From positions 1 through 5,201 of the forward strand of contig JALQYS010000382.1 in NCBI GenBank assembly GCA_023254015.1: a stretch of 5,201 nucleotides of DNA, in the 5' to 3' direction. The notes under the pieces are model-generated. The model saw only the letters and a list, made by a program, of their open reading frames with translations. It made no database searches and was not told the DNA's origin. How positions within the stretch are numbered: the stretch's first letter is position 1; the number at the start of each line of letters is the position of its first letter. The DNA comes from Paracoccaceae bacterium. Its GTDB lineage: Bacteria > Pseudomonadota > Alphaproteobacteria > Rhodobacterales > Rhodobacteraceae. The translations under genes and the position numbers were made by a program. Below are positions 1 through 4,550 of this stretch, one piece after another.

Positions 1-482
1 AGGCCTGCCTTGAAATGCTGAAAGAAATCGGCACCGTCGATCGCATCCCCGAATACGTCGCCAAGGCCAAGGACAAGAACTCGGGCTTCCGCCTGATGGG
101 CTTTGGCCACCGCGTCTACAAGAACTTCGACCCGCGCGCCAAAGTGATGAAGGAATCCGCCGACGAGGTGCTGGCGCTTCTGGGCGTGGAAAACAACCCG
201 CTTCTGCAGGTCGCCAAGGAACTCGAGCGGATCGCGCTGGAAGATGAATACTTCATCTCCAAGAAGCTCTACCCGAACGTCGATTTCTACTCGGGCATCA
301 TCCTCGAGGCGATGGGCTTCCCGACCTCGATGTTCACCCCCATTTTCGCCATCTCGCGCACCGTCGGCTGGATCAGCCAGTGGAAAGAGATGATCGGCGA
401 GAAGAACCAGAAGATCGGCCGCCCGCGCCAACTTTATGTCGGGGCCACCAAGCGCGACTATGTGGACCTGCGCCACCGCTAA
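1..482 (+). CDS. gltA: Citrate synthase, C-terminal part (5' end outside window)
   Basis: Citrate synthase condenses oxaloacetate with acetyl-CoA to give citrate, the entry step of the TCA cycle, in the cytoplasm. The reading frame is open from base 3 (ACLEMLKEIG...) to the TAA at 480-482, giving about 160 of the usual 430 or so residues. The ATG at 15 is internal, because the preceding codons continue the family sequence. Family landmarks are clear. GFGHRVYK at about 99-122 carries the active-site His (codon 108-110). DPRA follows it. KLYPNVDFYSG carries the catalytic Asp (codon 282-284). ARTVGW and RPRQLY supply substrate-binding arginines and lie at the C-terminal end. The N-terminal domain and the other catalytic His (HGGAN motif) lie outside the window. 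The text closely resembles the hexameric Gram-negative type, as in E. coli GltA. Nothing suggests damage. A terminator follows directly, so this is probably the last gene of its transcript. Confidence 0.97.
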   Translation, partial: ACLEMLKEIGTVDRIPEYVAKAKDKNSGFRLMGFGHRVYKNFDPRAKVMKESADEVLALLGVENNPLLQVAKELERIALEDEYFISKKLYPNVDFYSGIILEAMGFPTSMFTPIFAISRTVGWISQWKEMIGEKNQKIGRPRQLYVGATKRDYVDLRHR

Positions 483-503
483 GCGTCGGGCGACAAAATC
501 AAC

Positions 504-531
504 AAGGGCGGTTCCCCATCGGACCGCCCTT
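504..531 (+). terminator. Stem-loop terminator after gltA
   Basis: AAGGGCGGT (504-512) pairs perfectly with ACCGCCCTT (523-531). Two further inner pairs, one of them G-U, leave a six-base loop. The stem begins 22 bases after the gltA stop codon. The following bases are only moderately T-rich (CGTCATT), so termination may be less than complete. The position and GC-rich stem make this the best candidate for the gltA transcript end. Confidence 0.7.
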
Positions 532-586
532 CGTCATTGCCCTCGCCCTGAAAAACCGGCAGCCTCATCCTCTGTGCTCAAATATC

Positions 587-617
587 CCACGGGGGTCCGG
601 GGGTGTGAAACCCCCGG
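587..617. repeat. REP-like GC-rich palindromic element
   Basis: CCGGGGG (597-603) pairs with CCCCCGG (611-617) around the seven-base loop TGTGAAA. It is preceded by CCCACGGGGGT (586-596), which supplies another G-run. An AAATATCCC-type lead-in followed by G-runs and a CCCCCGG arm resembles short intergenic repeats I associate with Rhodobacteraceae genomes, but only one copy is present here, so repeat status is an inference. It lies between the gltA terminator and the DUF1624 gene and ends 9 bases before that gene's presumed TTG start. It could act as a second terminator, an mRNA 3'-end stabiliser, or simply a dispersed palindrome. Confidence 0.45.
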
Positions 618-626
618 TCGCAACAT

Positions 627-1361
627 TTGACCCATCCCGCCGTCCGGCTTCCTGGCCTTGACATCGCCCGCAGCCTTGCCCTGCTGGGGATGATCGCCTT
701 TCACCTGGTCTTCGACCTGCAGATGTTCGGGCTTGTGCCCTATGGCACCACACTGCAGCCTTTCTTCTATTGGCACGCCCGCAGCGTCGCGGGCAGTTTC
801 CTGTTCTTGGCGGGGGTGTCGCTTTGGCTGGCCCATGGGCAGGGCATCCGCTGGCCGGCCTTCTGGCGCCGCTGGGTCAGGCTGGCGGCCGCGGCGGCCT
901 TGGTGTCGGGGGCGACCTATGCAGCGTTTCCCGCCTATTTCGTCTATTTCGGCATCCTGCACTGCATCGCGGCCTGCAGCCTGATCGGCCTCCTGTTCCT
1001 GCGCCTGCCCGCCCTCTTGACCGCGCTTGGCGGGGCCGCGGTGATGGCGGCAAGCTACGTCCTGCCCTCGGACAGCTTCAACGCGCCGCTCCTGCGCTTT
1101 CTGGGCCTTTCCACCCTGCCCGCCGAGACGCTGGACTTCGAGCCGCTCCTCCCCTGGCTTGGCCCTTTCCTCCTGGGGCTGGCGGTAGGCAAGATCGCCT
1201 CGCGGATGCAGCTGTTGACCTTGTTGCAGTTGCCAGACACGCCCGTCACCCGGCTGCTGGCCTGGCCCGGGCGCCACAGCCTGCTGATCTATCTGATCCA
1301 TCAACCGCTGCTGATCGGCGGGCTGCAGGCTTACATCTTTCTGTCGGTGCAGTTCTTCTGA
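627..1361 (+). CDS. DUF1624 / heparan-alpha-glucosaminide N-acetyltransferase-like membrane protein
   Basis: This is a polytopic inner-membrane protein of 244 residues. The N-terminal GLDIARSLALLGMIAFHLVF (residues 10-29) is the family opening, which reads roughly 'LDxxRGLAxxxMxxFH'. WHARSVAGSFLFLAGVSLWL (49-68) follows. Then come FGILH (108-112), a typical motif, and GRHSLLIYLIHQPLLIGG near the C-terminus. I count about seven hydrophobic segments. In the lysosomal enzyme HGSNAT a luminal-loop His carries the acetyl group. His50, just before the second membrane segment, may correspond to it, but that is a tentative alignment. The acceptor in bacteria is unknown. The start must be TTG at 627: an in-frame TGA lies at 606-608, and the first ATG (690) would remove the conserved LDIAR segment. 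No good ribosome-binding site precedes the TTG. The stop lies 3 bp from the stop of the convergent DUF2235 gene. Family call fairly sure, start less so. Confidence 0.82.
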   Translation: MTHPAVRLPGLDIARSLALLGMIAFHLVFDLQMFGLVPYGTTLQPFFYWHARSVAGSFLFLAGVSLWLAHGQGIRWPAFWRRWVRLAAAAALVSGATYAAFPAYFVYFGILHCIAACSLIGLLFLRLPALLTALGGAAVMAASYVLPSDSFNAPLLRFLGLSTLPAETLDFEPLLPWLGPFLLGLAVGKIASRMQLLTLLQLPDTPVTRLLAWPGRHSLLIYLIHQPLLIGGLQAYIFLSVQFF

Positions 1362-1382
1362 CGGCTAGAACAGCCGGGTCAG
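1358..1382. terminator. Stem-loop across the convergent stop codons (putative bidirectional terminator)
   Basis: CTGACGGCT (1358-1366) pairs with AGCCG (1372-1376) and then, after a two-base GG bulge, with TCAG (1379-1382). The loop is AGAAC. The TGA stop of the DUF1624 gene (1359-1361) and most of the TAG stop of the DUF2235 gene (read on the minus strand at 1365-1367) lie within the left arm. There is no T-run on either side, so it would be an atypical terminator. Its symmetric placement over a 3-bp convergent junction is the main argument for a role. Confidence 0.35.
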
Positions 1383-2438
1383 CGGCCAGGGCATCCAACT
1401 CCATGCCTTTTCGCCCTCGGCCGTCGGATGGATCGCCTCGGACACATCGCGGCCCACCTCTCGGGGGCGGCGCAACAGAAACAGCTTGGCCCAGCCCCGC
1501 GTCGTGCCATACATCGGGGCCTTAGGGTCGCAGGGAAAGCGCGCGCGCCAGCCCGGTGGCAGGCGCAGGCCCACGGTCTCGGCCCGTTCCAGCATCCAGA
1601 CCAGCGGGATATTGGCCAGGGGCCGGGCCGCGGGAAAGGTGCCCACCTGCCCCCCCACATCGGAATGCCCGCCGCGGAACCAGAGCTGCTGGATGTTCCC
1701 CTCCCATCCGGGCGGGCAATCCCACATCACCGGCTCGAACACGGCGCGGGTCTCGTGCAGGGCCAGGGCGTGAAAGCCGTGCCGGATCGAGGCGCCCAGA
1801 TGATGGTTGTGGAACTGGTGATACTTGTCGGTCAGCATCCACAAGAGCGGCAGGCGCAACCCCAGCGCCTTGACCGTATCCCAGACGCCCACCATCTCGA
1901 TCGGAGCCTCAGGGTGACAATAGGCCCGGGCAAAGGCGCGCGCCACCGGTCGATCCGGCCCGGTGCGATAGTGCCGCCAGGCCAGCCGGATGATGCGCTC
2001 CACCGCCTCTTCCCGCCGCACAAGGCCCACCCGGTCGATCACCCCCGCAAGGCTGCGCACCGCATAGGCGCCGCGGGAATAGCCGAACAGAAAGATCCGG
2101 TCCCCCGGCCGATACTGGCTGGCCAGCCAGCCATAGGCCCGCGCGATCTGCCGGTTGATCCCCCGCCCCTGCAGAAAGCCCCAAGCGTGGCGAATCCCCT
2201 CCCATTGCAGGCCTTCCTCATAATAGACCCGGCGGTGGACGCCCTTCTGATCCTCAAGCAGCAGTTTCAGCAGAAGGCCCGCGTTGGTTTCATGGCCCGG
2301 TTCCAGCAAGGACAATGTGCCATCCAGAATGATGACATGGTCCACAGCCCCCCGCACCCGCCCCGGTGCGGGCGGATCGGCCGGTTCAACCGTGGCGACA
2401 GGCTTGCCGCGCCACCAGCGCGTGATCCGCTCGAACAA
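1365..2438 (-). CDS. DUF2235 domain alpha/beta-hydrolase (putative lipase/phospholipase-like)
   Basis: This 357-residue protein has the features of DUF2235, an alpha/beta-hydrolase fold family that includes the Tle1 phospholipase effectors of type VI secretion. DHVIILDGTLS (33-43) matches the family opening, followed by TN at 51-52. FGYSRGAYAVRSLAG (118-132) is the nucleophile elbow with Ser121 in GYSRG. GVWDTVKALG (184-193) is the conserved Asp motif. ALALHETRAVF (224-234) is the segment usually written 'ALALDExRxxF'. WFRGGHSDVGG (253-263) supplies the probable catalytic His258. No signal peptide or membrane segment is visible, and no VgrG, PAAR or immunity gene is adjacent, so a secreted effector role is not supported. 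Substrate unknown. The start is taken as TTG at 2438, the only conventional start codon after the in-frame upstream TGA and before the domain. AGGGGG lies about 12 bases upstream. In-frame GTG codons at residues 28 and 32 are alternatives. Confidence 0.83.
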   Translation of the reverse strand: MFERITRWWRGKPVATVEPADPPAPGRVRGAVDHVIILDGTLSLLEPGHETNAGLLLKLLLEDQKGVHRRVYYEEGLQWEGIRHAWGFLQGRGINRQIARAYGWLASQYRPGDRIFLFGYSRGAYAVRSLAGVIDRVGLVRREEAVERIIRLAWRHYRTGPDRPVARAFARAYCHPEAPIEMVGVWDTVKALGLRLPLLWMLTDKYHQFHNHHLGASIRHGFHALALHETRAVFEPVMWDCPPGWEGNIQQLWFRGGHSDVGGQVGTFPAARPLANIPLVWMLERAETVGLRLPPGWRARFPCDPKAPMYGTTRGWAKLFLLRRPREVGRDVSEAIHPTAEGEKAWSWMPWPLTRLF

Positions 2439-2512
2439 GGACGTGGCACACCCCCTGCCCGAACCGGGCGGTGCTGTTGGTTTATCGCTTCAAGGCTATA
2501 GCCCGATATGGT

Positions 2513-2554
2513 TAAGAAAAAGACGCAAAACGGGCGCCACAAGGGGCGCCCGTT
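2513..2554 (-). terminator. Rho-independent terminator of the ornithine decarboxylase gene
   Basis: AACGGGCGCC (2529-2538) and GGCGCCCGTT (2545-2554) form a perfect 10-bp stem with a six-base loop. On the minus strand the stem is followed by TTTTGCGTCTTTTTC, a T-rich tail as expected for intrinsic termination. It lies 24 bases downstream of the decarboxylase stop (2579). Its tail runs into the upstream region of the DUF2235 gene, so that gene probably has its own promoter immediately after this terminator or depends on readthrough. Confidence 0.85.
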
Positions 2555-2578
2555 CAGCAAGGCCGAATTGTCCGAAGA

Positions 2579-3724
2579 TCAGAGCTTCTGGCTGAGAACC
2601 GTAACCAGCCCCAACTCGCCAAAGCCGTTGAACCGGCTGTTGGTGACGGTGGAATAGGCGCCCATGCCATGAAGGATCACGTAATCGCCCTCGGCAAGAT
2701 CGTCGGGGAAGGGAACGTCGCCCGGCAGCCGGTCAACCGAATCGCAGGTCGGGCCAAAGCAGATGCGACCATGCACGGCGCCCGTGCGAACCTCGCCTTC
2801 GGGCGACATCACGGTGATGCGGTCAATGATGCCGATTTGGCCCAGTTCCATCAGCGAGCCATAAAGCCCGTCGTTCAGGAATACATGGGTGCCATCGCGC
2901 ACGGCCTTGACGCGGGCCGCCAGGGTAAAGGCATCGCCGCACATGGCGCGGCCAGGCTCACAGACCAGCGCGGGGCGGTCATCGCCGAAGGCCTCGGTCG
3001 CGACGCGGTCTATGGTGGCAAAGGTTTCCTCCAGCTGCGGCACCACGCCCACGGCGCGATGGTTCGGGAAACCGCCGCCCACGTTCAGCCGGGCAATCCG
3101 AACCCCGGCGCGGCGGGCGATCACCGCCGCCTCGCGGATATAGGAGGCCCAGGCGTTGGGGTCGGTGCATTGCGTGCCCGGATGGAAGGTGATCGACGGA
3201 ATGAAGCCCGCGGCCGCAACCTTCTTCAGCAGCTCCACCGCCACATCCTCGGTCGCGCCGAACTTAGCGCCAAAGTTATAGGCCGCGCCCGCCACCGGCA
3301 GCTTGAAGCGCACGGAAATCTCGCAGCCCGCCGCGGGAACCATCTCGATCAGCTTGGCCAGTTCGGAATGGCTGTCCACCGACCAGGATTTGACATCGCG
3401 GGCCACCGCATGGGCGATCTCGGCGCGCGAACGGACGGGGTTGTTGTAATGGATGGCCGCATCCGGGGCGAGGCGGCGGATCAGGTCGATCTCGAAGGGC
3501 GAGGCACAGTCAAAGCCCTTGACGCCCGCCGCAATGAGATTCTCGATCATCTCCTCGCCGGGATTGGACTTGACGGCGTAGGTCACCAGACCGGGAAAGC
3601 CCGAGAGGAACTTGCGCGCCACGGCCTGCACGGCACTGGGGGCGAAAAACAGCACCGGATTCTCCGGCTGCTGCGTTTTCAGGAATTCGGTCGGATTGGT
3701 CCAGATCGTCTTGGACAGTCCCAT
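2579..3724 (-). CDS. odc: Fold-III PLP-dependent ornithine (possibly ornithine/lysine) decarboxylase
   Basis: This cytoplasmic enzyme of 381 residues should decarboxylate ornithine to putrescine, the first polyamine step. It belongs to the alanine-racemase-fold family (eukaryotic ODC type), unrelated in fold to E. coli SpeC/SpeF, although alphaproteobacterial copies have been called speF. TYAVKSNP (48-55) holds the PLP lysine Lys52. AKFGA (153-157), FHPGTQ (180-185, His stacking on PLP), GGGFP (216-220, phosphate binding) and EPGR (256-259) follow. GPTCDSVD (324-331) supplies the partner-subunit Cys327 and Asp328. GAYST (355-359) ends the active site. The CDSxD form fits diamine substrates such as ornithine or lysine rather than carboxynorspermidine. 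ATG 3724 has AAAGGA 9 bases upstream. The frame stays open upstream to a GTG at 3889, but codon use there is unlike a gene. A TTG at 3748 with a strong GGAGGAGG is a rival start adding 8 residues. It is divergent from an Lrp/AsnC regulator. Confidence 0.93.
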   Translation of the reverse strand: MGLSKTIWTNPTEFLKTQQPENPVLFFAPSAVQAVARKFLSGFPGLVTYAVKSNPGEEMIENLIAAGVKGFDCASPFEIDLIRRLAPDAAIHYNNPVRSRAEIAHAVARDVKSWSVDSHSELAKLIEMVPAAGCEISVRFKLPVAGAAYNFGAKFGATEDVAVELLKKVAAAGFIPSITFHPGTQCTDPNAWASYIREAAVIARRAGVRIARLNVGGGFPNHRAVGVVPQLEETFATIDRVATEAFGDDRPALVCEPGRAMCGDAFTLAARVKAVRDGTHVFLNDGLYGSLMELGQIGIIDRITVMSPEGEVRTGAVHGRICFGPTCDSVDRLPGDVPFPDDLAEGDYVILHGMGAYSTVTNSRFNGFGELGLVTVLSQKL

Positions 3725-3757
3725 CGGCGTGATCCTTTCTGCCAACAAGATGCGTGT

Positions 3758-3765
3758 CCTCCTCC
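3758..3765 (-). promoter_or_regulatory. odc: Strong Shine-Dalgarno-like GGAGGAGG in the decarboxylase leader
   Basis: On the minus strand GGAGGAGG (3765-3758) is the best ribosome-binding match in the leader. It sits 33 bases before ATG 3724, too far to serve it. It lies 9 bases before TTG 3748, which is in frame with the decarboxylase. It could serve that TTG as the true start, or be a standby or regulatory site next to the hairpin at 3771-3788. The ATG has its own weaker AAAGGA. Confidence 0.4.
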
Positions 3766-3926
3766 GTTGCCACACCAGATATGGTATGAACGGCCCGAGG
3801 CACCCGCGTGGTTTTTCCAACCAGGCCAGGTGCGTATGAGCCGCCCTTTTCCTGCAACTGAGGATGCCGCATATGGGGTACAACTTCACCGAACAAAACT
3901 ACATTTTCGACTGATTTTCCCGTCAT

Positions 3927-3937
3927 ATCACCCGTTT
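3927..3937 (-). repeat. AAACGGGTGAT repeat, odc-proximal copy (candidate operator)
   Basis: The minus strand reads AAACGGGTGAT at 3937-3927. The same 11 bases occur on the plus strand at 4052-4062, so the copies are inverted about 114 bp apart, one near each divergent gene. After the shared core both copies also lead into ATATGA, directly here and after a 9-base insertion in the other. This is a plausible paired binding site for the adjacent Lrp/AsnC regulator. Confidence 0.4.
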
Positions 3938-3938
3938 T

Positions 3939-3966
3939 TCGATACATAGTGCATGAAGGGCGGCAA
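3939..3966 (-). promoter_or_regulatory. odc: Possible promoter for odc
   Basis: On the minus strand TTGCCG (3966-3961) is followed after 16 bases by TATCGA (3944-3939). It is a mediocre match to a sigma-70 promoter but the best one seen ahead of the AT-richer leader. A transcript would start near 3932 and carry a leader of roughly 200 nt. One copy of the AAACGGGTGAT repeat would fall at the start site, a position suited to repression. Confidence 0.25.
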
Positions 3967-3971
3967 AACTG

Positions 3972-3983
3972 GCCCAGCTGGGC
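3972..3983. repeat. Perfect 12-bp palindrome GCCCAGCTGGGC
   Basis: GCCCAGCTGGGC is fully self-complementary without a loop and lies just upstream of the possible odc promoter -35 element. Its lack of a loop suits a dimeric protein's DNA site better than an RNA hairpin. No family match is recognised. Confidence 0.4.
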
Positions 3984-3985
3984 GG

Positions 3986-4017
3986 ACTTGCGCCGCAGCG
4001 CGGCAAGTTTGATCAAA
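3986..4017. repeat. Dyad cluster: bulged stem plus TTTGATCAAA palindrome
   Basis: ACTTGCGCCGC (3986-3996) pairs with GCGGCAAGT (4000-4008) with a two-base bulge and an AGC loop. It is followed, overlapping by one base, by the perfect palindrome TTTGATCAAA (4008-4017). The AT-rich palindrome is the type of site a dimeric regulator could use. It lies near the middle of the divergent region and could influence both promoters. Confidence 0.35.
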
Positions 4018-4051
4018 TTCCCCCGGCGAAATCTTCCCCTCAGGTCTGGCC

Positions 4052-4062
4052 AAACGGGTGAT
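4052..4062 (+). repeat. AAACGGGTGAT repeat, regulator-proximal copy (candidate operator)
   Basis: The plus strand reads AAACGGGTGAT, the inverted partner of the copy near odc. It lies 46 bases before the ATG of the Lrp/AsnC gene, where an autoregulatory operator would be expected. The bases after it (TTGCGCGATATGA) rejoin the flank of the other copy (ATATGA) if a 9-base insertion is allowed. Confidence 0.4.
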
Positions 4063-4108
4063 TTGCGCGATATGAAGCACAAAATGACGAAACCGGGATG
4101 CGAACTGC

Positions 4109-4540
4109 ATGGATGACCTCGACCGCAACATTCTGACGCTTCTCGGGGCAGATGCGCGCATGTCGGTGGCCACGCTGGCCCGCCGGCTGAAGGTGGCCAG
4201 ATCGACCATCCAGGCCCGGCTGGAAAGGCTGGAGACCACCGGCATCATCGCGGGCTACACCCTGAAACTGGGCGAGGCGGCGCGGCAGGGCCGGCTGCGC
4301 GCCAGCGTGCTGCTGACGATCGAGCCCCGATCTCAGGCCGCCATCCTGACCCGGCTGAAGGGAATCGCCGAGGTGGAGCGGGTGTTCACCACCTCGGGCC
4401 GCTTTGACCTGCTGTTGCAGGTCGCCGCCTCGAACACGCAAGTGCTTGATTCGGTGCTGGACCAGATCGGGGCGCTGACGGGGGTGAAATCCTCGGAAAG
4501 CCTGATCCACCTTTCCACCCGGCTGGACCGGGCGGTCTAG
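4109..4540 (+). CDS. Lrp/AsnC-family transcriptional regulator
   Basis: This 143-residue protein has the standard two-domain plan. An AsnC-type helix-turn-helix opens it (MDDLDRNILTLLGADARMSV, then LARRLKVARSTIQARLERLE with the recognition helix at about 31-42, then GIIAGY at 45-50). A ligand-binding and oligomerisation RAM domain spans about 64-141, with the family signature SGRFDLLLQV (96-105) corresponding to 'GxxDxxLxV'. Members form dimers and octamers and often respond to amino acids. The ligand is unknown here. Ornithine, lysine or a related basic amino acid is a reasonable guess because the gene is divergent from odc. The ATG at 4109 has only a weak GGGATG upstream. Other nearby ATGs (4072-4098) are out of frame. 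The region between it and odc holds several dyads, suggesting control of both genes. The stop lies 3 bp from the convergent ruvB stop. It is not Lrp itself on this evidence, so no symbol is given. Confidence 0.93.
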   Translation: MDDLDRNILTLLGADARMSVATLARRLKVARSTIQARLERLETTGIIAGYTLKLGEAARQGRLRASVLLTIEPRSQAAILTRLKGIAEVERVFTTSGRFDLLLQVAASNTQVLDSVLDQIGALTGVKSSESLIHLSTRLDRAV

Positions 4541-4550
4541 GGTTCAGCCG
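4520..4550. terminator. Stem-loop across the asnC-type/ruvB stop codons (putative bidirectional terminator)
   Basis: CGGCTGGACC (4520-4529) pairs with GGTTCAGCCG (4541-4550), ten pairs including one G-U, around an 11-base loop. The TAG of the regulator gene (4538-4540) lies in the loop and the TGA of ruvB (4546-4544 on the minus strand) in the right arm. An alternative inner stem, GACC (4526-4529) with GGTC (4534-4537), is also possible. No T-run follows on either strand. Confidence 0.4.

Larger units (their letters stand above)
3725..3937 (-). ncRNA. Structured 5' leader of odc, candidate speF-type cis-regulatory RNA
   Basis: About 200 nt precede the decarboxylase start and are clearly poorer in G+C than the flanking genes. 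All reading frames here lack the GC-rich third positions of the neighbouring genes, so the stretch is unlikely to be coding. Local hairpins on the minus strand include CATACCA (3788-3782) with TGGTGTG (3777-3771), loop TATC. Another is GCACC (3833-3829) with GGTGC (3804-3800), enclosing TGGTT (3823-3819) with AACCA (3813-3809). A 'speF' RNA motif upstream of fold-III ornithine decarboxylase genes is known in Alphaproteobacteria (Rfam speF). The position fits, but I cannot align the sequence to that consensus from memory. The 5' boundary is a guess based on a weak promoter. Confidence 0.45.

Noticed and set aside
534..1304. Open minus-strand frame of 256 codons opposite the DUF1624 gene
   Set aside because: Its translation is Gln/Arg/Gly-rich low-complexity text typical of the antisense of a GC-rich gene. 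The plus strand encodes a recognisable family in the same place.
1365..2438. Type VI secretion effector module
   Set aside because: No VgrG, PAAR, Hcp, adaptor or immunity gene is present beside the DUF2235 gene. The neighbours are a membrane acyltransferase-like gene and odc.
1428..2501. Open plus-strand frame of 357 codons opposite the DUF2235 gene
   Set aside because: Composition is His/Pro/Gln/Arg-rich and no domain is recognisable. The minus strand carries clear hydrolase motifs.
2491..2520. Promoter for the DUF2235 gene around GGCTATAGCC
   Set aside because: TATAGC could be a -10 element, but no -35 at 16-18 bases is convincing, and the T-rich stretch is explained by the odc terminator tail.
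3725..3889. N-terminal extension of odc from GTG 3889 (55 extra residues)
   Set aside because: The extension has non-coding codon use and no ribosome-binding site, and the ATG at 3724 has a usable one. A shorter 8-residue extension from TTG 3748 is kept as a possibility.
3899..3904. Minimal start-stop ATGTAG in the odc leader (minus strand)
   Set aside because: A six-base match is expected by chance, and there is no well-placed Shine-Dalgarno sequence.
2669..3949. Open plus-strand frame of 426 codons opposite odc
   Set aside because: It is an antisense shadow of a strongly recognised decarboxylase, rich in Gly/His/Arg, with no credible domain.
3928..3954. Tiny upstream ORF MHYVSKNG on the minus strand, a possible leader peptide
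   Set aside because: It overlaps the best promoter candidate, has no ribosome-binding site, and contains no ornithine- or arginine-related run that would suggest an arrest peptide.
4008..4017. TTTGATCAAA read as an FNR/Anr box
   Set aside because: An FNR box needs four bases between TTGAT and ATCAA. Here the half-sites overlap, so the spacing is wrong. It is kept only as a generic palindrome.
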